Both the position numbers and the translations under genes were made by a program. Below, one piece after another: positions 1 through 8,224 of a stretch of DNA of 43,838 nt. Numbering within the stretch: position 1 is the stretch's first letter; every line of letters begins with the position of its first letter. The stretch is taken from positions 1 through 43,838 of the forward strand of contig CAKTPC010000003.1 in the NCBI GenBank assembly GCA_934590505.1, given 5' to 3'. The DNA is from an uncultured Oscillospiraceae bacterium. GTDB lineage: Bacteria; Bacillota; Clostridia; Oscillospirales; Oscillospiraceae. The notes under the pieces are model-generated. The model did not search any database. It was not told where the DNA came from and worked only from the letters and a program-made list of their open reading frames with translations.

Positions 1-265
1 GCTTATCGACGGCAACCGGAACACCGGCATAGCCATGCCGAGCCGCTGCATTGTAAAGGGAGACTCGCGCTGCACGGACATTGCCGCCGCGTCGATCCTC
101 GCGAAGGTCAGCCGTGACAGATATATGCTCAACCTTGCGGAGAAGTACCCGCAGTATCATTTCGAGCAGCACAAGGGCTACGGCACAAAGCTGCATTATG
201 AAGCACTCAGAGAATACGGCCCGTCGCCTGAGCACCGCCCGAGCTTTCTGAGGAAAATGCACTGA
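1..265 (+). CDS. rnhB: Ribonuclease HII, C-terminal part (partial)
   Basis: The gene runs in from the left edge of the window (first complete codon at position 2) and ends at TGA 263-265. RNase HII cleaves the RNA strand of RNA-DNA hybrids and removes ribonucleotides misincorporated into DNA. The visible residues carry the family's C-terminal signatures: KGDSRCTDIAAASILAKV, which matches the conserved KGD and AAASILAKV.RD block around the last catalytic Asp region, and HKGYGTKLHYEAL, the typical GYGT stretch. The catalytic N-terminal half lies outside the window. The stop overlaps the start of the next gene by one base (TGATG), so the two are probably cotranscribed and translationally coupled, as rnhB-yraN often are in bacteria. 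Confidence 0.93.
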   Translation, partial: LIDGNRNTGIAMPSRCIVKGDSRCTDIAAASILAKVSRDRYMLNLAEKYPQYHFEQHKGYGTKLHYEALREYGPSPEHRPSFLRKMH

Positions 266-627
266 TGGAGAGGCGGGAGCTTGGTGCGTGGGGCGAGGAG
301 CGCGCGGCGAAATATCTGCGCAGCAAAGGGTATACTATCCTTGAGCGCAACTTCCGCTGCCGCGCGGGAGAGATAGACATCATCGCGCTGCGCGGCGGCG
401 TCATTGCCTTTGTTGAGGTGAAGCTGCGCCGGGACTCGGAATTTGCCGAAGCGCGCGAATTTGTGACCCCGGCAAAGCAGCGGCGTGTGATCCTGACCGC
501 CGAATATTGGCTCGCCTCGCACCGGACGGAGCTTCAGCCGCGCTTTGACGTGATCGAGATATACGCGCCTTACGGTGAGAGGACGCTTTTCCCGAAGATA
601 AACCATCTTGAGGACGCTTTTCAATAA
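265..627 (+). CDS. yraN: YraN/UPF0102 family nuclease-like protein
   Basis: A 120-aa protein of the YraN family, a small restriction-endonuclease-like fold protein that often accompanies rnhB. The family signatures are clear: an N-terminal LGAWGEERAAKYLRSKGY block, then GEIDIIA at about residues 36-42 and FVEVKLR at about 50-56. The E-x(n)-D...E-x-K pattern corresponds to the PD-(D/E)xK nuclease core. The start ATG overlaps the rnhB stop. The family's biological role is not settled; participation in DNA repair or recombination has been suggested from the fold, so only the family assignment is firm. The length is normal for the family. Confidence 0.9.
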   Translation: MERRELGAWGEERAAKYLRSKGYTILERNFRCRAGEIDIIALRGGVIAFVEVKLRRDSEFAEAREFVTPAKQRRVILTAEYWLASHRTELQPRFDVIEIYAPYGERTLFPKINHLEDAFQ

Positions 628-648
628 GAGAATATGTACGCGGCCAAG

Positions 649-676
649 CCGCAAACCGGAGTCTTCCGGTTTGCGG
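649..676. terminator. Perfect 12-bp hairpin between convergent yraN and DUF1540 gene
   Basis: The arms CCGCAAACCGGA (649-660) and TCCGGTTTGCGG (665-676) are perfect inverted repeats around a 4-nt loop. The hairpin sits between the ends of two convergent genes, the place of a bidirectional terminator. Neither side has a T-tract, so intrinsic termination may be weak, or the hairpin may mainly protect 3' ends. Confidence 0.55.
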
Positions 677-695
677 AGCGCAGGCCTGACGCTGC

Positions 696-872
696 TCAGC
701 AGCAGCCGCGCGGGCAGAAGGTGGAGCAGTAGGTCTCGCCCTTGGTGCTTGCCTTCTCGTTCTGGACGCTGATCTTCTCTGCGCTGCATCTGCAGTCAAC
801 GGTGTTGTACTTGCAGCCTGTGACGTCGCAGCCGACGCCGGGGATGACGCTCTTGGTTTTCTTGTCGCTCAT
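696..872 (-). CDS. Small cysteine-rich DUF1540 domain protein (58 aa)
   Basis: A 58-codon gene opposite in direction to its neighbours, starting at ATG 872-870 and ending at TGA 698-696. A GGAGG Shine-Dalgarno (complement of 881-885) sits 8 bases before the start, so the frame is well supported. The product has eight cysteines (15, 20, 27, 29, 49, 53, 57, 58). The pattern GCDVTGCKYN followed by C-A-x-x-I-x-V and a later TYCSTFC fits the DUF1540 family of Clostridia, whose role is unknown and which is presumed to bind metal through its cysteines. The C-terminal CPRGCC extends the usual motif with three further cysteines. The SCIFF six-cysteine peptide was considered but its spacing does not fit. 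It is too short for most gene callers' default cut-offs. Confidence 0.82.
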   Translation of the reverse strand: MSDKKTKSVIPGVGCDVTGCKYNTVDCRCSAEKISVQNEKASTKGETYCSTFCPRGCC

Positions 873-953
873 GTCTATAACCTCCGTTCCTTGTTGGAAA
901 CGGTATTATTATCTGCACCCAAGCCCTGTTTATTCGGAGGACATTTTCTGACT

Positions 954-1643
954 ATGGCGCTCTATACGATTGGAGACACGCATCTTTCCCTTGCCAAGGA
1001 CAAGCCCATGGACATCTTTGGCGAAAAGTGGAAGAACCACGCGCAAAAATTAAAGGACGGCTTTTCGATAGTCGGCGAGGATGACCTCACTGTTATCTGC
1101 GGCGATATAAGCTGGGGCATGGGTATCGAGGAGACAAAGGAGGACTTCCTTTTTATCGACGCTCTGCCCGGGAAAAAGATAATATTGAAAGGCAACCACG
1201 ACTATTGGTGGAGCACCGCCGCAAAGGCGAAAAAGTTCTTCGCGCAGAACGGGATAACTACAATAGACATCCTTTATAATAACAGCTTTGACTATGGCGA
1301 GTACGCGATCTGCGGCACGCGCGGCTGGTTTTATGAGGAAGAGAAGGGGGACGCGCATGACGCGAAGATCATGCGCCGCGAGATAATGCGCCTTGAAGCC
1401 TCACTTAAGGCGGCGGGGGACAAGAAAAAGCTCGTGTTCCTGCATTATCCGCCGCTGTTTCAGAGCTATCGCTGCGAGGAGATACTCGAACTGCTCAAAA
1501 GCTATGAAGTTCGCCTGTGCTGTTACGGCCATATCCACGGCAAAGGCTGCGCTTATGCCTTTAACGGCTGGCGCGACGGGACGGAGTTTAAGCTCGTGTC
1601 GGCAGATTTTGTGGATTTTACCCCTGTGAAGCTGCCATATTAG
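954..1643 (+). CDS. Calcineurin-like metallophosphoesterase
   Basis: A 229-aa cytoplasmic phosphoesterase of the calcineurin-like superfamily. The five metal-binding blocks appear in order: GDTHL (about residue 7), GDISWG (about 50), GNHDYWW (about 79), LHYPP (about 163) and GHIHG (about 195). These supply the Asp/His/Asn ligands for a dinuclear metal centre. The start at ATG 954 begins the first beta strand directly (MALYTIGDTH); an upstream in-frame TTG at 891 would add 21 residues unlike the family. A CGGAGG lies at 935-940, 13 bases upstream, a long spacing. The substrate cannot be told from sequence; the family includes phosphodiesterases and nucleotidases. No membrane segment is visible. 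It stands alone, followed by a promoter for tig. Confidence 0.85.
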   Translation: MALYTIGDTHLSLAKDKPMDIFGEKWKNHAQKLKDGFSIVGEDDLTVICGDISWGMGIEETKEDFLFIDALPGKKIILKGNHDYWWSTAAKAKKFFAQNGITTIDILYNNSFDYGEYAICGTRGWFYEEEKGDAHDAKIMRREIMRLEASLKAAGDKKKLVFLHYPPLFQSYRCEEILELLKSYEVRLCCYGHIHGKGCAYAFNGWRDGTEFKLVSADFVDFTPVKLPY

Positions 1644-1664
1644 GCTTTATTAAATAATTTGTCA

Positions 1665-1693
1665 TTGATTTTACTGTAAGTTTCTGCTATCAT
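1665..1693 (+). promoter_or_regulatory. Putative sigma-A promoter for tig
   Basis: TTGATT (1665-1670) and TATCAT (1688-1693) are separated by 17 bases, upstream of trigger factor in an AT-rich gap. No CtsR or CIRCE operator is visible near it. Confidence 0.55.
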
Positions 1694-1734
1694 AGATAAG
1701 TGCGTGCAGACACATAAAGAGGAGGAAATCAACC

Positions 1735-3144
1735 ATGATTCTGAAGAACGTAGAAAACAAAGAAAATAAGACCGCCACTTTTCAGGTAGAGTCCGATGCT
1801 GCCGAGTTTGAATCCGCAGTCAACGGCGCATACCTCAAGAACAAGGCTTCAATAAATATTCCCGGCTTCCGCAAGGGCAAGGCTCCGCGCGCTGTCGTTG
1901 AGGGCATGTACGGCGCAGAGGTCTTTTATCAGGACGCTATGGACGAGCTCGCCCCCAAGGCTTTTGAGTTCGGCCTTGATGAGTCTAAGCTGCGCATGGT
2001 CGGCACTCCATCCATCGTCGATGTGAACGTGACAGATGACCGCACCGCTTCCTATACTTTTGAAGTTACCCTTTACCCCGAGGTCACTCTCGGCCAGTAC
2101 AAGGGTCTCGAAGCAGAGCGCAAGGATGAAAGCGTTTCCGACGAGGATGTTGACAATGAGCTCAATTCCGTCCGCAAGCGCAACGCCCGTATGATCGACA
2201 TTGACGACCGCGCCGCCGAGATGGGCGACACTGTCGATATCGACTTTGACGGTTACCTTGACGGTGAGCGTTTCGATGGCGGCAAGGCCGAGGGTTACTC
2301 TCTCGAGCTTGGCTCCAATTCCTTCGTCCCCGGCTTTGAGGATCAGATCGTCGGCATGAAGATCGGCGATGAGAAGGATATTGACATCACCTTCCCCGAG
2401 AACTACACTCCCGAGCTTGCCGGCAAAGCCGTCGTTTTCAAGATAAAGCTCAACGGCATCACCACTCCTGAGCTTCCCGAGCTGGATGATGAGTTCGCAA
2501 AGGACGTTTCCGAGTTCGACACCATTGACGAGTACAAGGGTAGCCTGCGCGAGAATCTTGAGAAGCGCAAGAAGGACGAGGCCGAGAACGATTTCCGCGC
2601 CAATGTCCTCAAGCAGGCCGTAAACAACCTCAAGGCAGAGATCCCCGAGTGCATGATCCTTGAGAAGGTCGAGCAGACCATCCGTGACTATGCCTCCAAC
2701 TTCGGCATGACCGACCGCAGCGTTCCCCTTGAGAACCTCAAGGAAATGATGGGTCTGTCTGATGAGGTCGTCGAGAACAACATCCGTCCCGCAGCCGAGT
2801 TCCAGGTCAAGACCGATCTGCTGCTTGACAAGATCAAGGACGAGGAGAAGCTCGAAGTTACCGAGGAAGCCTTCAATGAGTATCTCAACAAGGTCGCTGA
2901 GGACGTCAAGGCCACTGCCGACCAGCTTAAGAACTACTTCGGCGAAGCCTTCATAAAGGCCGAGCAGCTCAAGGAAATGGCGACCAACCTCATCGTTGAC
3001 AGCGCAAAGGTCAAGGCTGCCGAGGAAGAAGAGAAGCCCAAGAAGGCGAGAAAGCCCAGAGCTCCCAAGGCAGAGAAGAAGGCTGAGGAGACCGAGACCG
3101 CCGAAGCCGCTGAGCCTGCGGATGAAGAGCCCAAGGCAGAATAA
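1735..3144 (+). CDS. tig: Trigger factor, ribosome-associated chaperone and prolyl isomerase
   Basis: A 469-aa trigger factor, which binds at the ribosome exit tunnel near L23 and shields nascent chains. The N-terminal ribosome-binding domain contains the signature GFRKGKAPRAVVE (about residues 44-56). An FKBP-type peptidyl-prolyl isomerase domain follows (about 155-240: DTVDIDFDGYLDG, then LGSNSFVPGFEDQIVGM), then the helical C-terminal domain. The last 40 or so residues form a low-complexity Lys/Glu/Ala/Pro tail that most homologues lack or have in shorter form. A strong GAGGAGG precedes the ATG. Lysine codons are almost all AAG, as expected of a highly expressed gene. It heads the tig-clpP-clpX-lon order typical of Firmicutes. 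Confidence 0.97.
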   Translation: MILKNVENKENKTATFQVESDAAEFESAVNGAYLKNKASINIPGFRKGKAPRAVVEGMYGAEVFYQDAMDELAPKAFEFGLDESKLRMVGTPSIVDVNVTDDRTASYTFEVTLYPEVTLGQYKGLEAERKDESVSDEDVDNELNSVRKRNARMIDIDDRAAEMGDTVDIDFDGYLDGERFDGGKAEGYSLELGSNSFVPGFEDQIVGMKIGDEKDIDITFPENYTPELAGKAVVFKIKLNGITTPELPELDDEFAKDVSEFDTIDEYKGSLRENLEKRKKDEAENDFRANVLKQAVNNLKAEIPECMILEKVEQTIRDYASNFGMTDRSVPLENLKEMMGLSDEVVENNIRPAAEFQVKTDLLLDKIKDEEKLEVTEEAFNEYLNKVAEDVKATADQLKNYFGEAFIKAEQLKEMATNLIVDSAKVKAAEEEEKPKKARKPRAPKAEKKAEETETAEAAEPADEEPKAE

Positions 3145-3205
3145 TTCTCAGGGAATAAGGATATGCTCTCTTGGATGCTGATATTTTAAAGGAGAGTTTA
3201 ATACA

Positions 3206-3787
3206 ATGAGTTTAGTACCTTATGTTGTAGAACAGACCAGCCGCGGCGAGCGTTCGTATGACATCTTTTCCAGACTGCTTAATGATCGCATCATTATGCT
3301 TTCCGAGGAAGTGAACGACACTACCGCCAGCCTGATCGTAGCACAGCTTCTGTATCTTGAAGCGCAGGATCCCGATAAGGACATACAGTTTTATATCAAC
3401 AGCCCCGGCGGCAGCGTTACCGCAGGCCTCGCGATATATGACACTATGCAGTATATCAAGCCCGACGTGTCCACGATATGTGTCGGCCTTGCAGCCTCGA
3501 TGGGCGCGTTCCTCCTCTCGTCCGGCGCAAAGGGCAAGCGTATTGCCCTGCCGAATGCGGAGATCATGATCCACCAGCCCTCCGGCGGCAGTCAAGGTCA
3601 GTGCACTGATATACAGATCCAGGCAGAGCAGATACTGAAGATAAAGAAACGCCTCAATAAGATCCTTGCTGAGAACACCGGCAAGAGCGTTGAGACCATC
3701 GAAGCCGACTGCGAGCGCGATCATTTCATGACCGCCGAGGAAGCAAAGGAATACGGCCTTATCGATCAGGTAATCTACAAGCGCTGA
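3206..3787 (+). CDS. clpP: ATP-dependent Clp protease proteolytic subunit
   Basis: A 193-aa serine protease subunit that forms the tetradecameric chamber served by ClpX. The catalytic triad is visible as Ser98 (GLAASMGAF), His123 (MIHQPSGG) and Asp172 (ERDHFM), at the positions usual for the family. The N-terminal axial loop (LVPYVVEQTSRGERSYDIFSRL) and the FYINSPGGSV oxyanion strand are intact. A GGAG ribosome binding site lies 10 bases before the ATG. It sits 61 bases after tig and 89 bases before clpX. No CtsR heptad repeats are present upstream, so in this organism the gene may not belong to a CtsR regulon. Confidence 0.98.
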   Translation: MSLVPYVVEQTSRGERSYDIFSRLLNDRIIMLSEEVNDTTASLIVAQLLYLEAQDPDKDIQFYINSPGGSVTAGLAIYDTMQYIKPDVSTICVGLAASMGAFLLSSGAKGKRIALPNAEIMIHQPSGGSQGQCTDIQIQAEQILKIKKRLNKILAENTGKSVETIEADCERDHFMTAEEAKEYGLIDQVIYKR

Positions 3788-3796
3788 TTTTACCGT

Positions 3797-3825
3797 TATG
3801 GGGGGACAATAGCTGTTCCCCCATA
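3797..3825 (+). terminator. G/C-rich hairpin in the clpP-clpX gap
   Basis: TATGGGGGGACA (3797-3808) pairs with TGTTCCCCCATA (3814-3825) with one G-U wobble, giving a 12-bp stem with a 5-nt loop. Only a weak T-rich stretch follows. It could be an attenuator, a leaky terminator or an mRNA-stabilising structure that lets clpP and clpX be expressed at different levels. Confidence 0.5.
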
Positions 3826-3876
3826 CTTTATACTGCGCTGTGTGCTGTGCATACGGATGCAGGGACAGGAGTTTTT

Positions 3877-5124
3877 ATGGCAAAGAATGAAGACAGACGG
3901 AGCATACGCTGCTCCTTTTGCGGCAAGCCGCAGTCGCTGGTCAATCGCCTGATAGCCGGCAATAACAACTGCTATATCTGCGATGACTGCGTGCGCATGT
4001 GCATGAACATAGTCGGTGAATATGACGAGCCCGAGACCGTGCCCGGCTATGACGGACTTCCTCTCGCTCTCGAAAAGCTGCCGAAGCCTAAAGAAATTAA
4101 GGAAAATCTGGATCAGTATGTTATCGGCCAGGAGCGCGCCAAAATCGTTCTGGCCGTTGCGGTATATAACCACTATAAGCGTATCCTTCACTCCGCGAAG
4201 AGCGACGTTGAGCTGCAGAAGAGCAATATCCTTCTTATCGGACCTACCGGCAGCGGCAAGACCCTTTTTGCCCAGACGATGGCGAAGATGCTCGACGTTC
4301 CCTTTGCGATAGCCGACGCTACGACTCTTACCGAGGCCGGCTATGTCGGCGAGGATGTTGAGAATGTCATCCTCAAGCTGCTTCAGGCGGCGGACTTTGA
4401 CGTCGCACGAGCCGAGAAGGGTATCATATATATCGACGAGATAGACAAAATCGCCCGTAAGAGCGAGAACACATCCATAACCAGAGACGTTTCCGGCGAG
4501 GGCGTGCAGCAGGCGCTGCTCAAGCTGCTTGAAGGAACAGTCGCGAACGTTCCCCCTCAGGGTGGACGCAAGCACCCGCACCAGGAGTTTATCCAGGTGG
4601 ACACCACCAACATCCTCTTCATTTGCGGCGGTGCGTTCGACGGGCTTGATAAGATCATTGAGAAGCGCACCAATAAAAAGACCATGGGCTTTGGTGCAGA
4701 TATCACCAGCAGCACCGAGCGTGACGTTGGCGAGATCATGGCGCAGGTGCAGCAGCACGATCTGCTCCAGTTCGGCATCATCCCGGAACTTATCGGCCGT
4801 CTGCCGGTCGTTGCAACGCTCCAGAGCCTCAGGCGCGACGATCTTGTCCGTATACTCACCGAGCCTAAGAATGCCATGACCCGCCAGTATAAGGCACTCA
4901 TGTCCTATGACGGGGTCGACCTTGAGTATGAGCCCGCGGCGCTTGAAGCGATAGCTGATAAGGCGATAGAGATGAAGATCGGCGCGCGCGGTCTGCGCAG
5001 CGTCATGGAGGGCGTCATGACCGATATCATGTACTCCGTCCCCTCGGATAAGTCGGCGAAGAAAGTTCTCATCACCGAAAAGTGCGTCAAGGACGGCACG
5101 AGCCCCGAGGTCATTCACGGCTAA
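3877..5124 (+). CDS. clpX: ATP-dependent Clp protease ATP-binding subunit ClpX
   Basis: A 415-aa AAA+ unfoldase that delivers substrates to ClpP. The N-terminal zinc-binding domain has CSFC (Cys12, Cys15) and CYICDDC (Cys35, Cys38, with an extra Cys32). The AAA+ domain has Walker A GPTGSGKT (about 122-129), Walker B IIYIDEIDK, the RKSENTSITRDVSGEGVQQALLK sensor/pore-side block and the GARGLRSVME sensor-2 motif. The ATG at 3877 is chosen because ACAGGAG lies just upstream and the protein then begins like its homologues; an ATG at 3847 would add ten unlikely residues. It lies between clpP and lon, so proteolysis genes are grouped. Confidence 0.97.
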   Translation: MAKNEDRRSIRCSFCGKPQSLVNRLIAGNNNCYICDDCVRMCMNIVGEYDEPETVPGYDGLPLALEKLPKPKEIKENLDQYVIGQERAKIVLAVAVYNHYKRILHSAKSDVELQKSNILLIGPTGSGKTLFAQTMAKMLDVPFAIADATTLTEAGYVGEDVENVILKLLQAADFDVARAEKGIIYIDEIDKIARKSENTSITRDVSGEGVQQALLKLLEGTVANVPPQGGRKHPHQEFIQVDTTNILFICGGAFDGLDKIIEKRTNKKTMGFGADITSSTERDVGEIMAQVQQHDLLQFGIIPELIGRLPVVATLQSLRRDDLVRILTEPKNAMTRQYKALMSYDGVDLEYEPAALEAIADKAIEMKIGARGLRSVMEGVMTDIMYSVPSDKSAKKVLITEKCVKDGTSPEVIHG

Positions 5125-5160
5125 AAATAAGCACATAGAACTCCGGAAAGGAGAAAAAAT

Positions 5161-7563
5161 ATGACAGATCAAGAATTACTTGCACAAGGCTATGCTGCCC
5201 TGCCCATGCTGCCCCTGCGCGGGCTGCATGTTTTCCCGGGCATGATGCTGACCTTTGATGTTGAACGCCCGGCTTCTATCACAGCACTCGAGAGAGCGGT
5301 CAAGAATAATCAGGTCATCTTTTTGACCGCGCAGAAGGACCTCACCGCGGATATGCCGCAGGAGGACGAGGTATACCATATCGGCACGGTCTGCCGCATC
5401 AGGCAGCAGCTGCGTCAGCCGAGGGGCAATGTCTGCCGCGTCATGGTCGAGGGCATTTTCCGCGCCGTCGCCGGAAGTCTAAATACTGACCCCAAGGGCT
5501 ATACCGCGATAGTCACGCCGCTTGAGGACAAGAAGGAGCGCGTCAGTCCCGCGCGCCGTGAGGCGCTGCTGAGAAGCTGCCTTGCCCAGTATGACGAGTA
5601 TATCAAGTATGAGCCCGAGATGCCCAATGAGCAGATACTCAACCTGCTTGCAAATCCCGAGCCGGTATATGTTTCAAATTATATTGCCCAGAATGTTCAC
5701 TTTTCGATAGAGGATAAGCAGACTATTCTCGAAGAGCTTTACCCGACGCGCCGCCTTGCGCTCATCAATAAGCTCCTCAACCATGAGCTGGATATCCTCA
5801 GTATCGAGAAGGAACTGAACGACAGTGCGCTTGAATCGATGGCGCGCAATCAGCGCGAGTATTATCTGCGCGAGGAGATGAAGGCCATCCAGTCCGAACT
5901 CGGCGAGGATGACGATATCGAGCAGTACCGCGAGAAGATCCAAGCACTCCCGGTGAGCGATGAGATACGCGAAAAGCTCCTCAAGGAACTTGGCCGCCTG
6001 CAGAAGCAGCCCTTCGGCTCTTCCGAGGCCGCAGTTTTGAGAAACTATCTTGATATCTGCCTTGAGATACCCTGGGGCAAGACCACGAAAGAGACCGTAA
6101 ATATTGCCAAGGCGCGCAAGAAGCTCGATGATGATCACTTCGGCCTTGATAAGGTTAAGGAGCGCGTGCTGGAGTACCTCGCCGTAAAGCAGCTCAGCCC
6201 TGATATCAAGGGCGGGCTCATCTGCCTTGTCGGCCCTCCGGGCACGGGCAAGACCAGCATCGCCCAGAGTATCGCTGCGGCGACGAACCGTAAGCTCGTG
6301 CGCATCTCCCTCGGCGGCGTGCATGACGAGGCCGAGATACGCGGCCACCGCCGCACCTACATAGGCTCCATGCCGGGGCGCATCATCAGCGGAATAATCC
6401 AGGCAGGCTCATGCAATCCCCTGATGGTTCTCGACGAGATAGACAAGCTCGCCTCCGACTACCGGGGCGACCCGTCGGCTGCGCTGCTCGAAGCCTTTGA
6501 CGGCGAGCAGAACGGCAGCTTCCGCGACAATTTCCTTGAGATCCCCTTTGACCTGTCCGGTGTGTTCTTTATCACGACCGCCAACACGACCGATACCATA
6601 CCCAGAGCGCTGCTCGACCGTATGGAGATCATCGAGCTTCCCAGCTATACCGATGAGGAAAAGCTGCAGATCGCAAAGCAGTACCTTATCCCGAAGCAGC
6701 GCCGCAAGCACGGTCTGAAGGCCAGCCAGCTCAAGCTTGACGACGGCGCAGTGAGAGAGATCATCTCTTCCTACACCAGAGAATCCGGCGTCAGGAACCT
6801 TGAGCGTGAGATCGCGAATATCTGCCGCAAGACGGCAGGCGGTATTGCCGAGGAAAAGTTTAAGTCCGTTTCCCTGCACGCGGGCGGTGTGGCGGAGCTG
6901 CTTGGCCCCGCCAAGTTTAAGCCCGAGGCTATGCGCCGTCGTGACGAGGTCGGCCTTGTCCGCGGCCTTGCCTATACCTCTGTCGGCGGCGAAGTTCTGG
7001 ACGTTGAAGCCGCCGTTGTTGGCGGCACGGGCCGCCTTGAGCTTACCGGCAATCTCGGCGATGTGATGAAGGAATCGGCCAAAGCCGCCGTGACCTATAT
7101 CCGCAGCCGCGCGAGAGCGCTCGGCATCGATCCGGACTTCTATAAGAATAAGGATATACACATCCACTTCCCGGAGGGTGCCGTCCCGAAGGACGGGCCG
7201 TCCGCAGGTATCACTGTGACTGTTGCGCTCATCTCCGCACTGTCAGGTCTGCCCGTGCGCCGCGATGTTGCCATGACCGGCGAGATCACCCTGCGCGGCC
7301 GCGTTCTGCCGATAGGCGGGCTGCGTGAAAAGACCATGGGCGCGCTGCGCGCCGGGGTCAAGACCGTCATCATCCCGGCAGACAACGAGAGCGACCTTGA
7401 GAATATCGACCAGACCGTCCGCCGTCAGCTCAGCTTCGTGACTGCCGAAAACGTCGATTCGATACTCGATCTCGTCCTTGTCCGCCCGGCAAAGAAGGAA
7501 AAACCGCTCCAGCCGTCCATCCCGCTCCAGTCTCAGGAGCTGTGCGGCACGGTACGTCAGTGA
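5161..7563 (+). CDS. lon: Endopeptidase La (Lon protease)
   Basis: An 800-aa LonA protease, which degrades damaged and regulatory proteins. The N-terminal substrate-binding domain starts at LPMLPLRGLHVFPGMM. The AAA+ module has Walker A GPPGTGKT (358-365) and Walker B MVLDEIDK. The C-terminal protease domain holds the Ser-Lys dyad: Ser681 in PKDGPSAGITV and Lys724 in LREKTMGALRAG, 43 residues apart as in known Lon proteins. A GGAAAGGAG ribosome binding site precedes the ATG. The stop TGA at 7561-7563 forms part of the ribosome binding site of engB, so the two are closely coupled. The length is normal. Confidence 0.98.
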   Translation: MTDQELLAQGYAALPMLPLRGLHVFPGMMLTFDVERPASITALERAVKNNQVIFLTAQKDLTADMPQEDEVYHIGTVCRIRQQLRQPRGNVCRVMVEGIFRAVAGSLNTDPKGYTAIVTPLEDKKERVSPARREALLRSCLAQYDEYIKYEPEMPNEQILNLLANPEPVYVSNYIAQNVHFSIEDKQTILEELYPTRRLALINKLLNHELDILSIEKELNDSALESMARNQREYYLREEMKAIQSELGEDDDIEQYREKIQALPVSDEIREKLLKELGRLQKQPFGSSEAAVLRNYLDICLEIPWGKTTKETVNIAKARKKLDDDHFGLDKVKERVLEYLAVKQLSPDIKGGLICLVGPPGTGKTSIAQSIAAATNRKLVRISLGGVHDEAEIRGHRRTYIGSMPGRIISGIIQAGSCNPLMVLDEIDKLASDYRGDPSAALLEAFDGEQNGSFRDNFLEIPFDLSGVFFITTANTTDTIPRALLDRMEIIELPSYTDEEKLQIAKQYLIPKQRRKHGLKASQLKLDDGAVREIISSYTRESGVRNLEREIANICRKTAGGIAEEKFKSVSLHAGGVAELLGPAKFKPEAMRRRDEVGLVRGLAYTSVGGEVLDVEAAVVGGTGRLELTGNLGDVMKESAKAAVTYIRSRARALGIDPDFYKNKDIHIHFPEGAVPKDGPSAGITVTVALISALSGLPVRRDVAMTGEITLRGRVLPIGGLREKTMGALRAGVKTVIIPADNESDLENIDQTVRRQLSFVTAENVDSILDLVLVRPAKKEKPLQPSIPLQSQELCGTVRQ

Positions 7564-7570
7564 GGTTCAA

Positions 7571-8158
7571 ATGCCCGCATTAAACGTCAATAAGGCGGAG
7601 TTCATTAAATCCGCCGCGCAGCCGAAGCAGTTTATTAACAGCAGCATCCCGGCTGTCGCGTTTGCCGGCAAGTCAAATGTCGGCAAGTCGTCGGTCATAA
7701 ACCGGCTCCTTAACCGCAAGAACTTTGCCCGCGTCGGCTCCGCCCCCGGCAAGACCATACACGTCAATTACTTCCTCATAGACGGCAGGCTCTATCTCAT
7801 AGACCTGCCGGGCTATGGCTTTGCCAAGGTCTCGCAGTCTGAGCGCGAGCGCTGGGGTAAGCTGATGGAGGATTTCTTCGCCGCGGGTCTTTTTAAGCTC
7901 GGCGTCATGATCGTCGACGCGCGCCATAAACCGACGGCGGACGACGTGACTATGGCCGACTGGTTCAAGAGCACAGGGCATCCGCTTGTAGTTGTTGCCA
8001 ATAAGCTCGATAAGCTCAAGAAAAGCGAGATCGAGCCAAACCTTGCGCTCATCCGTGAGACGCTCGAACTGCCGGAGGATGTGAAGCTCATCCCGTTTTC
8101 TGCTGAAAAGGGTCAGGGCAGGGAAGTGCTTTTGTCTGAAATAACTGCGCTTCTGTAA
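7571..8158 (+). CDS. engB: Ribosome biogenesis GTPase EngB (YsxC/YihA)
   Basis: A 195-aa small GTPase needed for assembly of the 50S subunit. The G motifs are G1 GKSNVGKSS (about residue 36), G3 DLPGYG, G4 NKLDKL and G5 SAEKGQG. The start is ATG 7571, seven bases after the lon stop, with TGAGG overlapping that stop as ribosome binding site; the frame stays open further upstream inside lon but those residues are not family-like. The lon-engB order is the usual one in Firmicutes. A promoter and a weak hairpin follow before the next gene. Confidence 0.96.
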   Translation: MPALNVNKAEFIKSAAQPKQFINSSIPAVAFAGKSNVGKSSVINRLLNRKNFARVGSAPGKTIHVNYFLIDGRLYLIDLPGYGFAKVSQSERERWGKLMEDFFAAGLFKLGVMIVDARHKPTADDVTMADWFKSTGHPLVVVANKLDKLKKSEIEPNLALIRETLELPEDVKLIPFSAEKGQGREVLLSEITALL

Positions 8159-8180
8159 AACTTTTCACATATTTTCTCGT

Positions 8181-8208
8181 ATGCTCTTGTATTTTGTAGA
8201 GCATTTTG
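8181..8208 (+). terminator. Weak hairpin after engB
   Basis: ATGCTCT (8181-8187) pairs with AGAGCAT (8198-8204), followed by TTTT. The stem is only 7 bp and the loop 10 nt, so this is a modest terminator candidate for the tig-engB block. Confidence 0.35.
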
Positions 8209-8215
8209 CTAAAAT
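8187..8215 (+). promoter_or_regulatory. Putative sigma-A promoter for the M50-scpAB block
   Basis: TTGTAT (8187-8192) and TAAAAT (8210-8215) have a 17-base spacing. Transcription would start near 8222, only a few bases before the TTG at 8225. This placement bears on which start codon the next gene uses. Confidence 0.55.
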
Positions 8216-8224
8216 GACAATATC

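Noticed and set aside
696..872. SCIFF/six-cysteine radical-SAM peptide precursor
   Set aside because: The cysteine spacing and the YN...C.A..I.V pattern fit DUF1540, and no radical SAM maturase is adjacent.
742..951. 69-codon plus-strand frame opposite the DUF1540 gene
   Set aside because: The minus strand has the strong ribosome site and the Cys-rich family pattern; this frame has neither.
3145..3205. CtsR or CIRCE operator upstream of clpP
   Set aside because: No heptad GGTCAAA-type repeat or CIRCE inverted repeat was found in the gap or upstream of tig.
3796..5172. 458-codon open frame on the minus strand opposite clpX
   Set aside because: Shadow of clpX; no recognisable domain, and it would cover the clpX promoter-side and lon start.
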